DNA from: Melitaea cinxia
Lineage: Eukaryota > Arthropoda > Insecta > Lepidoptera > Nymphalidae
Reading direction: 5' to 3'
Assembly (NCBI RefSeq): GCF_905220565.1
Contig: NC_059419.1
Location: 8,051,326-8,115,325, forward strand
Length of the DNA: 64,000 nt
The position numbers and the translations under genes were made by a program. Below the pieces are notes generated by a model. That model saw only the letters and a list, made by a program, of their open reading frames with translations, was not told the DNA's origin and made no database searches. Below are positions 23,829 through 37,153 of the stretch, piece after piece (positions within the stretch are counted from its first letter, which is position 1; each line of letters begins with the position of its first letter).

Positions 23829-24040
23829 GACGACGCGTTGGCGCAGCGGTCACTGTACTGACTGTTGCGCTGGCGGTTGCGGGTTAAATCCCCGCTCACG
23901 ACAGATATTTGCATTGGCCATATAGATATTTGTCTTGGTCTGGGCGTTTGTGCTTGTGTATTGTGTGTGTTTCCGGACCCTCAACACGAGAGAAAATCCT
24001 ACTGGGGTCCGTTTGAGTGTGAAGCGTTTATTTATCTCAG
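23829..24040 (+). repeat. tRNA-headed SINE family P, best copy
   Basis: The head carries an A box (GTTGGCGCAGCGG) and a B box (GGTTGCGGGTTAAATCC), the internal RNA polymerase III promoter of tRNA-derived SINEs. The body has 'gcattggccatatagatat' and 'tcttggtctgggcgtttgtg'. The same head occurs on SINE K, whose tail is different. Open frames over it are not genes. Confidence 0.8.
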
Positions 24041-24289
24041 ACCAAAAACAATTCAAATCTTATTATTTATTATAATATATAAAACTGATACAACTTATCT
24101 AAATTGCACAATATTGCTAGGATACAAATAATACCTTATGTACTTTTACATGTCAATTGTTTATAATTCGAGGAACTCGTGATGTGTATGTGCGTGAGTC
24201 ATACAATTAATTTATTTTACACATTACAAATACAAAACATAAGAAGATACACGCATACAATGTTAGGCATTCAGAACTTTTTTTTATAA

Positions 24290-24690
24290 ATAGGGAAATG
24301 CTATTTACGCACTAGTCCAGTGTGGAGCTCCTAGCCGACTGCCAGACTATCTACCGAAACCCCATCTGTTTTCCGGTGGTACATTAGTGGGGATGCCATG
24401 GGGCCTTTCAGCCCCGTCGGATAGGACGCTCAACTGGTCCAAGTCAATTCCGCTGCCGTCTGCAGGAGGGAGACGAGGTCCAGGAACGTCCTACCATCTG
24501 GAGGCTAGACGACCGTGAGGTCAGTCCGTCCTCTGCAACCGGATCGTACCAAGTGGCCCCGCAGAAGCTGCAGAGAGCCCAGGACAACCCGGCCGGCATG
24601 CGCTTGCGCCCCTCAGAGCGGGCGATCGAAACCGCCTACCCCGTCCCTCTAATAGGGGGGAAATGCCCAATCCACTTCTCCTCGCCTTAT
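24290..24690. repeat. Second GC-rich LINE-like block
   Basis: A sharp GC-rich segment lies inside AT-rich DNA, comparable in style to 2.5-2.9 kb but not clearly the same sequence. It contains no recognisable enzyme motif. A LINE 5' region or old gene fragment are both possible. Confidence 0.3.
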
Positions 24691-25092
24691 GAATATATTA
24701 ATTTGGACATTATGAATATATTTTTCAATTGTTTATCTTTTTGTCACTGTTTTTCACAGTCTATTTCAAACATTCAAATTTTTTTTTTAATTTTGTTTTT
24801 AATTTTTTTTAAAACGACTAAGATTTCAAACCAAAATGAAACAAATTAAAAGTAATTCAATATTAAAGCGTTCAAAATTTAATTAAGAATACGCTTTACT
24901 TCTTTATTACAGCAACTCCGTCTAGTGGACATAAACGGGTGGTTACTTATTAAGTACTGAGGCATATGTAACAGGTGTGCTTAAACAAATTTTTATTACT
25001 TTTATTTATTTTTTTAACGATTTCTAATTCGTACAGCGTAGTAAAAAATGCATTCCATGAAACACAAATACTTTCGCTTTGTTTCGCTTCGT
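24691..25092. other. AT-rich stretch
   Basis: Only AT-rich sequence with T-runs is seen. Short plus-strand frames are low-complexity. Confidence 0.4.
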
Positions 25093-25180
25093 TTCAGCCT
25101 ATCGCAGTCCATTGCTACACAGGCTTCCCAAAGATCGCATCAAACATTCCGGTTCTCCGCTGTCCTCATCGAGTACAATG
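25093..25180 (-). repeat. RTE LINE 3' tail fragment
   Basis: 'ttcagcctatcgcagtccat' and 'cattccggttctccgctgtc' match the minus-strand tail seen at 34.2 kb and 59.2 kb. Confidence 0.6.
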
Positions 25181-25741
25181 GCTTTATTTTTATCAAATTC
25201 TAGAAGAAAAAAATTAGTAAACTACAAAAGTAGCTAACGAATAATTTGCAACAATGCTATTATAATATACATATGTCTTCACTTTCTCTTTAGATATCTT
25301 TAACTACATCCATACAAAGATGTACACATTATACTAGTACAATATCATAAATAAGTATGTTCCAAGAACCATTGATCGCTTACAAGATAATACTTATAAT
25401 GAATAGTCAGTAACAAATCTAATTAATGACATTATCTGATGTGAGTCACTCACTTATTACGAGTGACGTCACATCCGTATTTCCCTATGACGTTATGAAC
25501 CGGTGACTCACCGCCTTTGTAAAGATTTGTTTCTTTTTTTAATTTCTTGTAAATGTCATCCAATCGTCATTCGGTCATTGACCTATTCGTTACATAAGGA
25601 GAGTTTCTAACTCTATCAATGCTTGCTAAGAAGTATCTATATGTCACACAGTATATAAATAATGATCACGTTAATAAAAACCGTCCGTCTGATTGTTTTC
25701 AAAGATGTGATTTTTTTTACCCTAAAGTAGATTATTTGTAA
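25181..25741. promoter_or_regulatory. Non-coding stretch holding a bZIP-type motif cluster
   Basis: Within 25437-25514 there are GTCACTCAC, a perfect CRE (TGACGTCA), TGACGTTA and an AP-1 site (TGACTCA). Such clusters are typical of bZIP-bound enhancers. Function is inference; the rest of the stretch shows nothing. Confidence 0.35.
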
Positions 25742-25958
25742 TCCCACTAATATTATAAATCTGAAAGTTTGTGAGGATCGATGTATGTATGTATGTTTAA
25801 TACTCTTTCACTTAAAAACTGTTGCACTAACTTTAATTAAACTGGGCATGTAGAGACATAGATAGCTCGTGATCTAGAATAACAGGTAGGCTTATTTTTA
25901 ATGGGACATTCCCACAACATCGGTAATTACGCCGAATGAAACCGCGTGGCGCAGCAAG
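25742..25958 (+). mobile_element. Non-autonomous Helitron, family H-b, worn
   Basis: It begins TCCCACTAATATTATAAAT after an A and ends 'ccgcgtggcgcagcaag' before T, where CTAG has become CAAG. Both ends fit a common lepidopteran Helitron group that I recognise. A fragment of the same 5' end is near 58.34 kb. Confidence 0.6.
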
Positions 25959-26384
25959 TTTCAAGTATATATTGTAAGTAAAATGAGCAATCTTAACGAA
26001 AAGCAATAAAGGTTTTATTATTGAATAATACAAATGTCACTCCAAAATCACAAAATGTTCTTACAAATACGATACGAAAACGAAAAAAAATAGATATAAA
26101 CCATTAAAAATTAATGTCATAAAATAACTTAATGTCATTACTTTCCAAAGATAACTCTTATCTTTATCTTTATATAAAACAAAAACAAAAGAATTACATA
26201 AAGTCTTGCAAACATGCCGTGCCCAAGTTCACTTCCTCGTTGAAGCCCGTTTCCGAGGTTCAAGGCCCGGTAATAGCACCGGAATGTTACGTAAACTACG
26301 TGGGCGTAACTTCGTTTATGACTAGTTTGTCATATAAATTGAATAATGGTATTTGAATTATATGAAGATATATGTAATGGTAGC
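25959..26384. other. Non-coding stretch
   Basis: Nothing recognised. 26230-26310 is somewhat GC-richer. Confidence 0.4.
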
Positions 26385-26590
26385 AAAATCAAAATCAAAA
26401 TCGTTATTGATTTCTGACAGCTTTATTCAAATAGTCCCATAAGCATTTTCGTGTCGTCATTTTACAAATTAAAACTTTAAAAATAAATTATTATTATTAT
26501 TATAAAAGTAGTGCTACCACTGATTCGGAATGTAGATTCTGCAGAGAAGAATCGGCAAAAAACTCCGCAGTTACTCTTTTGAAAAATAAA
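26385..26590 (-). repeat. LINE 3' tail family O
   Basis: This is the clearest copy: an AATCAA-type run at the left, 'ttcgtgtcgtcattttacaa', an ATT run, then 'cggaatgtagattctgcag' and 'agaatcggcaaaaaactccg'. Confidence 0.7.
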
Positions 26591-28063
26591 ATGTATAAAC
26601 TGTGTTTTAGTACAAAATTAATAACATGTTGCATAAGCAACAGCGTCACTAAGTCCACACATGTTTATCAACTATATAATCCTGCACCGAATAATAATAA
26701 ATAAATAAAGCGTATTTATCTATTATTATTTTTTAAAATAAAAACTTTAAATTTATGTTGAGACAATTCCAAAATTGTTTGTGTTATTTTATTATACATG
26801 CGAATACCCTAACCCAGGAAGGAGACGTTTACTTTGCGCAGTCGAAAACTTGGAGTTACAATTTTGTTATTTTTAGCTCACAACCAGCAATGCCAAACAG
26901 CAATGTTTGACTACAACTACATATTTAATTTTATTATTTATCATTTTATTTTATTATATCTAATTTTGGTAAGAAATTTATTTACAAATATAATTACAAA
27001 TCGAATTCAGAGCGGGAAACGTACTAAAAACTCTAGACAAAAGAAAATAGGATCACTGCCAACTGCGCCATCAGACCAGTCTCATTTCAAACCTTAATTG
27101 CATCTTGGAATTTAGTCAATACGTTTTAGAATATTACTCAAATCTATTGTACTTCTGAAAGGAACCTACTACTGTAAAGCTGAAAGTTTGTTTGTTTAAA
27201 CACGTTAATCTCAGAAACCACTTGTTAAAAATATATTATAAAGCCCATTTACGGGAAGGCTATATACAATATTTTTCTCAAATTAAAGTGTGTAAAAGCA
27301 CAGCAAGTCGTTATATAAGAGCAGACTCACATACTTTGAATCCTCGACAGACATTAGATAAACTAACCCCCACCCCCAGTAATAAATCGAAGCAACACGA
27401 ATACATATGTGTAATACATGTAATACATACACAATAACCTGTTCTACATAATAGTAAAGTCCGTTGACCTGAGATTTTCATGCATTTTTTTTCGCGTCCG
27501 TATCCGGTCAGAAAGTGCGATATTTTCATTTCGCCGCACGACGCATGCGCAAATGCGTCGAAAGTGCTATGCGTACGGAATAGTAATAAGGGTACAGGGT
27601 TCAATGCTTTTATAGAAATACTTATTACATAAGCTTTCCCAGTGCTAGTTGGTTTTAATGAATATTAAATAAACATAGTGTCGTGACTTTTCTGTAATAA
27701 ATTCTTCTGTACAAGTGAAAATAAGTTACATATTTTTGTATTGTTTTTTAAGTAGATATTTGATACTATGCTTTGTTTTTTTTTTTTGTGTTAAAGACTT
27801 TTGTTTATCTTTTATTATTTGCAATACACGTACCATATCTCGCATGTTGTATAAACTAACTTCCTTTAGAGTCAACTAACTATAAATATTACTTATTTAT
27901 TATATTTAGCTTAAATAAATATATAAAATAGACAACACTCTCCTTTATCTTATTCTTTTGTACTCATAATTATACTTACGAAAATAATAATTATTGTAAC
28001 TTATCAATCTTCATCGAAAATGAAAAAAAAACGGGATGTATTAAGCTACTTTTTTTAAATATA
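26591..28063. other. AT-rich stretch with a Helitron scrap and a small hairpin
   Basis: 27178-27275 matches the inner part of the Helitron at 54.2 kb ('gaaagtttgtttgtttaaac', 'ttaatctcagaaaccact'). 27450-27600 is GC-richer and contains an 8-bp hairpin (CGACGCAT/ATGCGTCG, 6-nt loop) near 27539-27560. No gene is recognised. Confidence 0.4.
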
Positions 28064-28320
28064 CAACTAGGTCGGCAAACAAGCGTACGTCTCACCCGAT
28101 GGTAAGCGATTACCGTAGCTTATAGACGTCTGCAACACCAGAAGCATCGCAAGCGCGTTGCCGAGCCCATCCTCAGTTCCCACTAGCTCTAGTCACCTTA
28201 CTCACCAACAGGAACACAACACTGCTTGAATATATTATTATTTAGCTGTGATCTTCTGTAAGGTCGAGGTGTACGCTGCTCCATATTTTAGGCAGGAAAT
28301 GACCTGCTGTGCCCTATCTG
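28064..28320 (-). repeat. LINE-tail family L, near full-length
   Basis: Minus orientation, beginning 'actaggtcggcaaacaagcg' and ending 'gacctgctgtgccctatc'. It contains all main blocks of the family. Confidence 0.8.
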
Positions 28321-29214
28321 TTACATTTTGCCAAAGGACATAAGTAATTATGGAAACAATGTCTAATGAATAATGGTCCTGTGTGAGTTTCGTAGGTTAT
28401 ATATTTTTTATATCAATGTAATGAGTACACGAAGAAAACAATAAAAATAAAACCGAAGTAAGTATTGAGAAGGAATTTTTATGTCTTCCAGGAATTACGT
28501 ACTCACTGCCCCGATGTACGGAATGTTTCTTTACTAATTTCCTCATCCTTCAGCTTAATACAAATAATAGCTAGAATCAATTTACCGCGTCTATTTTCCG
28601 AGATGATGTTGTTAACTAAATTTTTGGCACAGTTACATTATCAAATATCCTAATTCCGCGGAATAAACAATATTTCCGAGGAAACACGTAACAGCTCCGG
28701 TCGACAAACTCGCTGATGCTATGACGTATCCTTATTTCTATGTAACTTATATGATATTAATTAATAATTATTAATTATATAATTCCGGTAATTATACGGG
28801 GATTAACATTTTCAAATAGGATAGTTTTTACATCCTTATTTATTTCAGTTTTCGGTAACTGCGTAGTGATTATGAGAGAACTTAGATTATATTTAAAGCA
28901 AGTAATCTTAAGTTTTTTTGACACGAGACCTAGACATATGAAGAGTTTATTTCCAAAAAAAAAACTGTTTGTTTTGAATAATATACAATTTATAAAATGA
29001 TATTGATGTAAGAGAATACGAGTGAGAGAGAATAATAGGTATATAGCTCTATAAACTAATTTTTAAAATTCATAAGCATGTTTTAGCAATAATTGAATAA
29101 CTTTTGTGTAACCATTAAACCTTTGTGTCTTGTCACCTGTATATTAGGATACCAGATATATTGCCTTAATATATTGGAGTAGTCTTTAAGAAAACACTAT
29201 GAAAATAAAAAAAT
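28321..29214. other. AT-rich stretch
   Basis: No gene or repeat recognised. A GC-richer patch is near 28660-28720. Confidence 0.4.
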
Positions 29215-29430
29215 AAAAAATAGCTCTAACAGGCTTCTAAAGCACCTTCGAATCGTCATTTTATAAATCAAAGATTTAATTATTGTTAAAAGTGACGCTA
29301 CCTCTGTTTAGAAATGCAGATTCTGCAGAGAAGACTCGGCAAGAAACTCCGCAGCTACGGTTATCGCTTTCCATCAGGTGAGTAGTACGCTTGTTTACCA
29401 GCTTGTTACCTAGCCACCTAGTCATATATG
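29215..29430. repeat. LINE tail O joined to a LINE tail L fragment
   Basis: 29215-29353 is family O (minus), ending 'ggcaagaaactccgcagct'. At 29353 it switches to the last part of family L (plus): 'gctacggttatcgctttcc', 'ggtgagtagtacgcttgttt'. The junction looks like one element inserted next to the other. Confidence 0.6.
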
Positions 29431-30394
29431 TATAAAAACACTAGGTTATATCAATACACACAAATACACTTAATTAATTAAATAAAAAGTATCAAACATC
29501 GTTTTACTAGAAGGACTTTAGTGTATTGGTACATGTAAAAACCCTGTAGTGTCGTGGGAAACCAGACAGGAACGAAGTTCCTTGTTATAAAAATATTAAT
29601 TACAAGTTATATTCGAATATTCGAGGTATAAATAAAATAATTTTCCGGGTATACATTTTATATTATGATTTTTTATCGATAAAAATCAAAAAACTTCTTT
29701 ACAAAATTATCTTAACACCTTTATTTTATTTACAATGATTTATAAAAATATATAATAATGATCGAATGATAGAATATTAACAGCAAACTGCAATAATAAT
29801 CAACAGTCATCACGTAGAGTCGTAGACTATACATTAGACACTATATATATGTATAGCCATCATACATAAAAACCTTACGCTTTTTTTGAAGTTACGGACG
29901 GTTTTGCCGGCTAAGGTACCCCTCCGCAACGCGCTATAAGGAACTTCGTTTCAATAAAAGTAAATAAATAAATACCTACTAGTTCTTACAAAATTGTAAT
30001 GTTTTCCTGTTATGTAGTTTATTTCCTTTTGTCTTCAATAATACGTCATAACACTTACCTCTTTATTTTATCACTTGCGGTTGAGGTAAATGTTTTGGAA
30101 CACAGTTTTTTTTATTCTTGGAATCTTTCCATTATAATGAATATGGAATAATAATTAGTGTACTTCATTCTAAGTTAGCGTTTATTGAAAAAAATAAATA
30201 AAATTTTAATATGCTACGAGTATTAATATTAGTAATTTATACGTTATATTTTTTTGTTGATAGAATTCATTTCTCAATAAATATACTATATTTTATTATT
30301 TCGTTATATATCTTCTGTAAAGATAGACGTTATTGTATTATTAACATACAATAAAAATAATATGGAATGATATTGAATTCATTTCGTATTCTTA
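29431..30394. other. AT-rich stretch
   Basis: Nothing recognised except AT-rich runs. Confidence 0.4.
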
Positions 30395-30685
30395 TCTACA
30401 CAAATAAATAAAATTGGAGTGTCTATTTGTAATATTAAAATAACCGCTTTATACTAAATGCATATATCTGGATGTATACACGGTACGTATACCAAAATAG
30501 CATTTTTTACAATTTATTGTCTGTTTGTCTGTCTGTCTGTTTGTTCCGGCTAATCTCTGAAACAGCTGGACTTTGACTGGCAGATAGCTGATCTATATTA
30601 GAATTTTATTTCTTTTACAACTCAGCGAATTGAAAAATAACTTTTTTGTTAAATTCCACGCAGACGAAGTCACGGGCACAGCTAG
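30395..30685 (+). mobile_element. Non-autonomous Helitron, family H-a
   Basis: It begins TCTACACAAATAAATAAAAT directly after A and ends 'gtcacgggcacagctag' directly before T, so the insertion point is A^T as known for Helitrons. It has no terminal inverted repeats and no target duplication. A TGTCTGTCTG-type run lies at the centre. Confidence 0.8.
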
Positions 30686-31856
30686 TTCACAATAAAATCG
30701 AAAGGACCGATAGTTATCTTTTAAAAGGAAAATAATTGACGTCTCTACTGAAAATCATTTTAATGACACATATATTCAGTGATATTGTTTATCTGAGACC
30801 CTCAGAAATGCACATATTCACGTTAGCCCTATCAAAATATAGTTATATTTATTTCAAAACTTTTAAATTATATAAATTATTCTTCTGTCTCTTTCTTCAA
30901 CAGTACCTATATCGCCTACTGCTAAATTAATAAGCCTGTGCCTCTTATCCAGGAATTGCATCACTAGAAACTAGCTGCTACTGACTGGGTAGGGTCCATG
31001 CTGCACTTTTTTCTTTATGTTCCGAAGAATCTTCGACGAGAAAATTTCTCAAAAATCACGGCATTCTATTTCCAAGACCATACTGGATTTGACGGATGAC
31101 TGACAAGATATAAGAAAATTAATTATTACCAAATTAGTTACTACATAGTAGTTTGAACCCATAAAAAGAGAAAAAATCTAGTCGTCCTTAGAATTTTTAG
31201 CCAATAGTAGTAGAATAAATCGGTTTTTTTTTTGTATTTATTACTGTGAGGACAGTGACACCATAAATAGCGTCCACAACTGTGCTGAAAGGTAACTCTT
31301 TTAGGGACGTAACATACATTTATACTGGTGTTTCTTGGCATGTTGGTTTTATACATATAATAAATGGTTTAACAAATAATCTGCTGCAAATATAGCAATA
31401 TCTACAACTATGAATGGCTAGTAGCTCGTCTCCCCACCCACGGAACAGCCAGTTCCTACAAGGTTCAAGGCCCGGGTTACGCAAGCCGTTTCACCTTACG
31501 TAACTCATTGTTGAATATAACTACTTTCATCGTTAATTGCTCACGCTTCCTACCGGAATACAACAATCCGACGTTTTCAGGGGAAATGACAGGTGTGATC
31601 GTATCGTATGTGCTGGTATTGTTATGTATAATAATGTGTGTTTGTGTATGTATGTGTAGTTTTACGTGTAAAAAGTTTGTATGTAATTATTAAATTATTT
31701 TGAATAACAGCTGTCCTATTTACAGTTACGTTTTTAACATTTGTACAGTTTTGTCTTTTATAGTATGATAATATTTAAGATTAAATCTACTCATAGTATG
31801 GTAATAAGAAGTGGTAGTGTTTAAGGTTAATTTTGACAGTAAGTTTCCTTTTTATA
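30686..31856. other. Non-coding stretch
   Basis: No gene recognised. Short frames, including one of 61 codons at 31508, lack features. 31420-31520 is slightly GC-richer. Confidence 0.4.
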
Positions 31857-31992
31857 TCTGGGTTGTCTGGAACTTATGGCTAAACAGCTATAAGTCCGCC
31901 CATTGTAATTCACTGTCTGTAACTATCTTTATATGCTTTGTTTGTAATATATTTGTGGTGTACAATAAAGTATAAAATAAATAAATAAAAAA
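31857..31992 (+). repeat. LINE 3' tail (family T2)
   Basis: 'gggttgtctggaacttatgg' through 'ggtgtacaataaagtataaa' and a TAAA-repeat tail. A second copy is at 56.1 kb. AATAAA followed by a short tandem tail is typical of LINE 3' ends. Confidence 0.7.
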
Positions 31993-32104
31993 AAATCTAA
32001 AGACTACGACTACTCTCTCTCGACTATAGATTCAACTATCTCATATTATGTAGAGATAGATAAAGAGTTAGTATGTTACTTGTCACCTTTGCATTCTTAA
32101 TAAA

Positions 32105-32728
32105 ATAATTGTGTTTGCTCGCAAACGAAAAAAAAAAACCGACTTCAATTACATCGACGAGTAATACAACGTAGATCGACGAAAAAATAGTCAAGTAACT
32201 ACGCGTTATCAAAGATTACTCAAAAAGTAGTAATCAGATCTCAATAAAATTTATATGTGACCACATGACAAACATCAGCTTTCGATTAAATTAAAAATTA
32301 TTAAAATCGGTACACCCAGTAAAAAGTTATTCCGGATTTTCAAAAGTTTCCCTCGATTTCTCTGGGATTCCGTCATTAGATCCTGGTTTCCTTATCATGG
32401 TACTAAACTAAGAATATCTCCTTTCCAACAAAAAAAGAATTATCAAAATCGGTACATCCAGTAGAAAGTTATGCGGTATAATACAACATAGGTCGACGAA
32501 AAAAGCGTCAAGTAAAAACGCATTATTAGATATAACTCGAAAAGTAGTAGTTAGATCTCAAATAAATTTAAATGGGACCAATTGGCACACACCACCTTTC
32601 AATTGAAAAAAAATTGTCGAAATCGGTCCACACAGTCAAAAGTTCTGATGTAACATACATAAAAAAAAAAAAAAAAAAAAAATACAGTCGAATTGAGAAC
32701 CTCCTCCTTTTTTGGAAGTCGGTTAAAA
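32105..32728 (+). repeat. Repeat family Q, full-length copy
   Basis: It begins 'aattgtgtttgctcgcaaac' (with hairpin GTTTGC-TC-GCAAAC) and ACCGACTTC, and ends GGAAGTCGGTT. The ACCGACTTC/GAAGTCGGT pair forms a short inverted repeat at the ends. The interior has two parallel halves: segments 'gtagatcgacgaaaaaatag' and 'gtaggtcgacgaaaaaagcg' plus 'agtaaaaagttat'/'agtagaaagttat' repeat about 300 bp apart. No protein is encoded. Class not assigned. Confidence 0.75.
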
Positions 32729-34198
32729 ATGAGTATGATTATGGAATTATAGAACAGTCTTGGCATTTATTTAAAAATTAAATTTTTACGGTTGGTAACA
32801 AGAAAAATTAGAAAAAAAAATTTAATCAGAACTCTACGAAGAACATTGCGTCACACCGTCCCGTTGCGTAAGCGCAATAACGGGAACGAGTGAGTGAAAG
32901 TAGGTTCAACGCCCTCACGTCGCGAATATCAATGATGTCCACATGTTAACGTGGGAACACATTGATTACACTTAACAAGTATTTTTAACAAATTTTTTGT
33001 AGACTTAATAAACTAAATTAAATTTCGAATTTAATTTTTTAACAATTTAGCTTACTATCCGAATCGTTTTTTTTTATTTGTATTTCCTATTTGATTGGTT
33101 AATTGTATGGTTGGTTATTGTTGTGAATATAATTATTATTGTTAAAAATTAATTAACTCATTAGCTTTTAAAATATTAAATTAAGTATGAAATGTGTCGT
33201 ACTTGTTTTCGTATCTAAAAATCATTTCACAGTGAAAAATAAGGACCACAATACATAATATGTATGCTACTTAGTTACAAATCAAGGTTCTTAGTTATTT
33301 TTATGTGATTTTTTCATATGTACATTCCGAATTTAATATATTTCCATCGAAACGAAGAATTTACAGACAGCATAAATAAAATAATCGTATTGGCGCTATT
33401 ACAAGTCATTCCAGCCTCTTCATTCTATTAACAACAACACAAGTATGATATACGGTATGAAGTAAGTTGCATAATGTTGTAGTGCTGTGACGTCACGCTT
33501 CCCGTTGCTCAAGAGGAAAGCGGGGTGCGACCGGACAAGTGAAAGTGGGGTCGATGCGCCCAGCGAATGTCAATGCGATTCACGTGCGATGCGGTGCGTA
33601 AGCGTTGACGTATTGTCGAGTTACGGGTTGCGAGTTGAAGTGTTACGGGTGACATAGCTGAATCTTGGTGGATGAAAATTTTCTATAATTTTTATTATGG
33701 TAACGATTAGATAATTATAAAAGTTGGTTTGTTTTTTCTGGGCTTTAGTAATGACTAGATGTAAAAGTATACAATGAGTGATGTTTCCTTAAACACTTGG
33801 AAAAATTCAATGAAATTGTAAAGAATGGAAAAAACAATATTGATGGCGGATTTTTATACTTGTGTTAGTCTATATTGTAAATGTATGAATTGTTTTCTAA
33901 CATTAAACTTAAATGTACACACGAATTGTAAACACATTTTTTAAAAGCCTCGATTTTATTTTACATTTCTATCTATTTTTTTTATTAAATTTAAAACAAT
34001 ATTGGTTTAATTTCTTAAAACATTTACTTTAAAATTGCTAAACTTTCCTGATAATTTTTTAATGATGGAAGGATGCCAAAAATATTATTGAAACTAAGCT
34101 AAATGCATTGTTTTCTAGTGATTGACTTTTTTGTAATTAATAAAAATTGGAACTTGTGAAAGCACTAATTGTAGAGTGATCTTAAAATAGTTATATGA
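32729..34198. other. AT-rich stretch with two related GC-rich patches
   Basis: Patches at about 32847-32945 and 33489-33585 resemble each other (CGTCAC, CCCGTTGC, GTGAAAGT, GCGAAT, TCAATG in the same order). No coding frame. Confidence 0.45.
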
Positions 34199-34412
34199 CT
34201 TCAGCCTATGGTAGTCCACTGCTGGACATAGGCCTCCCCAAGTTTGCGCCAGACATCCCGGTTTTCCGCAATCCTTATCCAGTCTACACCAGCAATCTTA
34301 CGTAGATAGTCGGTCCAACGGGCCGGAGGGCGTCCCACACTGCGTTTGCCAAGACGAGGTCTCCACTCCAGGACCCGTCTATTCCAATGGCCATCGATCT
34401 TGCGACACAGAT
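34199..34412 (-). repeat. RTE LINE 3' end fragment
   Basis: The minus strand encodes the end of the RTE protein, with 'ggagtggagacctcgtcttg' and 'ggccggagggcgtcccac' sequence corresponding to the WRPRLGKRSVGRPP-type region, then the common tail ending 'ataggctgaagtc'. It matches the longer copy at 59.2 kb and the plus copy at 39.1 kb. Confidence 0.8.
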
Positions 34413-37153
34413 AAAAAATAGTTATATCTTAAGCCCTTTTAAAAAAGTTAATTGTACAGACATATGCATTACTGTTTACATGAGCCCTTATTAAAGTAGT
34501 CATATTTAGACTTTAACAATAAACAATGATGATAATTAAAAAATATCAAATATTATATAAAACATCAACAAGGCACGTTTAAAAAAGTTATAAAAAATAA
34601 ATTAAATAACGCAATACAAAAGTATCAACGCAAATATCACGAAACATCTTGTGACAAAATGAAACAGTACTTACTAAACTTTTTACGGTTATAACACAAG
34701 ATGCAAGAAGTTTAAAAAGTTGTAATTCGAAATAACATTTATTTTTAGCTCATTCGCGTTAACGTGACCGGCTTACCTCTTTCAGTATTGTGTCACAGTG
34801 GCCTGTTGCCAAACACGAGAATTTTCTGTACTAGCACTTGTTTAGAATAAAGTTATAAACGCAAGCTTATTTGTTTCGTTTCATAACCATTTAATTTTAT
34901 TAAATTAGCACAGTTTTATTACATGATTCTCCCAACTTTATGTTGTGTTGAAATGACGCATTCGTTTTTCAAAATGGCGGCTCTGGAACTCTTATAAGGT
35001 TGTAACTAATTTAAAATTAACTGAACTTGCTCTGAACACAAAGGATGGTGGAGGTGATGATTTCTTGGTTTGTAGAAATACAACAAGAAAATACGCCACA
35101 CTAATGTAATTCAATGTAACTTTTTTCCAAATTACATTTTAAATTTCTCTATGTTTATAAAGACGTATCGTATAAAACAAAATCTAGTATCTACAAGATC
35201 CTGTATTTCCAATTCTCAGGCAGAAAATAAAACAGTCCTATAAAACAGAATACATACATCTTTCTTTTTGAAGAGAAATATCTGAAATTTCAACTATTTT
35301 TTTTCTTTAATTTAAAAATCGAAATCAATTGACGTTAAAATACTGTTTCATTAACATAGTCATTTTATACGCAAGATTTAATGAGCCATTTGAAAAATAA
35401 TGTAATTATTTCCATTGATTTGATTTCTTAAAAATTAACAACATAACAATAACAACTCATAACTCGACAACACACGAACATAAAATATTTTACAGAAATT
35501 CAACATAATTTTATCTTCTTAAAATTAAATTAAAAATTAAATTAATTTAATTTTAGATAATATTTTAACGCTAATAAAATCTTACACAAACTTCAAAAAA
35601 ATGTAATATACATTTTTAAAGAGAAATGCTTTCACCGCGGTAACTATGTAACTATACTAATTATAATGCTGAATAAGGTCGTGAGAATGGATAAATTATG
35701 TACGACTAAATACTCGTATCTCTTAAATCTATTACTCTACGAAGAAATTGAGTGTAATTGAAAATTAGTGTACTTATTTTTTATTTATATTGGTACTCTC
35801 TTTTTATCTAATTACATCCTTAATTTAAAAGTGCATATCTAAAAAAAAATCGGGTTAACTCTCTCTAAGCTTGGGTAAATTTTTAAATATTTGTAAGTTT
35901 ATATCAATGTATGTAAATATTACGGTATATTAATTGCAAGAAATCATGTTATTTATGTGTTATTAGTGATTTTAAATTATGTGTAGGCAATGTTACTTAG
36001 GTACTGAGTCAACCTCAATAAATATAACCTGCCTCAAACTTGAATAATCTTACGGTAAAATTTTATTTATGTTTTACATTAATTTAATTTGATTCTAATT
36101 TTTAAAAATGTCCTACTTTTTGTGATACAGTCAACAACAATGGTATAACATAACTACTCGTAATACGCCACAAAGAAATGCCAGAAAGACCTCCAAACTC
36201 ACTTTTCGTTCATATTGTGATAAATAAAAATAAAGCATTTATAAGTAAATGAAATATGTCAGACAAAAATGCGTCAATAAGAATTAAATCTTGTTTTATT
36301 CATCATGTAAGCAATATTGCCCTAAGCACTTATTTTTATTACCAAAAATATTATATTGGTTTAAATAGCAAATACAAACTGTGATTATTTTCATGACCAC
36401 AAATATTTGAAAATAGAATATATTTTGATTGCACTGTTTGTTGCAAAGTATTCCTATACGCAAGGTGAATGATCCCAAGTAATTACTAGAGAAAAACATT
36501 CTTCTTCTTCGGACGGAACAACTTCGGAAAAGTATTGGTCTGGCTAATTAATATTCCATTACTTCGCTAACGTAAACAAACAATTTAACGAGAAAATCAT
36601 TTTCTATTTATTGCTGCAGGTTAAGACCACATAGTGTTATGTTGATTATATAATACTACGTAAACATGAAACATGACCCGGTTGTTAATTTCAGGGAACG
36701 GTTGCATATTATATTTTTCGAAAACAAAGGTTAAAAAAAAAACGCTAAAAGAATATATTTTTTATCTTAAATTAAGTACCTATCAATCTATTTGTTATTG
36801 GGTTACAAAATATTGTGCTGATTTCAGCATAATTGGCTGTCGTTGGTATGTCGCATTAATTCTAAGGAACTCTGTACGAATAGTTTTAAATTTTAAAAGA
36901 GCACAGAGCTGTTACTAAATCCAAATCTCGAAAACGACTACGAATGCGGCTAATTTCTATTTTCAAAGTTTGTCAGTCTTCAGTAGTCAGTCCTTGCAGA
37001 ATGAAAGAATAAGAAAATCACGCAGAAAAGTTTAATATTTCAGAGAAGGTAATGATGGTTTAAGTTTCACGCGTTTCATAGGTCGCATTACATCGTCTGT
37101 CAGATCATTTAGTACTATATCAATATATAGCTAGTTTAAGCATTATATTTAAT
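34413..37153. other. Long AT-rich non-coding stretch
   Basis: No gene or recognised repeat over 2.7 kb. It contains an AT palindrome at about 35520-35557 and an AAAATGGCGGC motif near 34972. Confidence 0.45.

Noticed and set aside
23829..23905. tRNA gene
   Set aside because: The A and B boxes belong to the head of a dispersed SINE and the anticodon arm is not tRNA-like.
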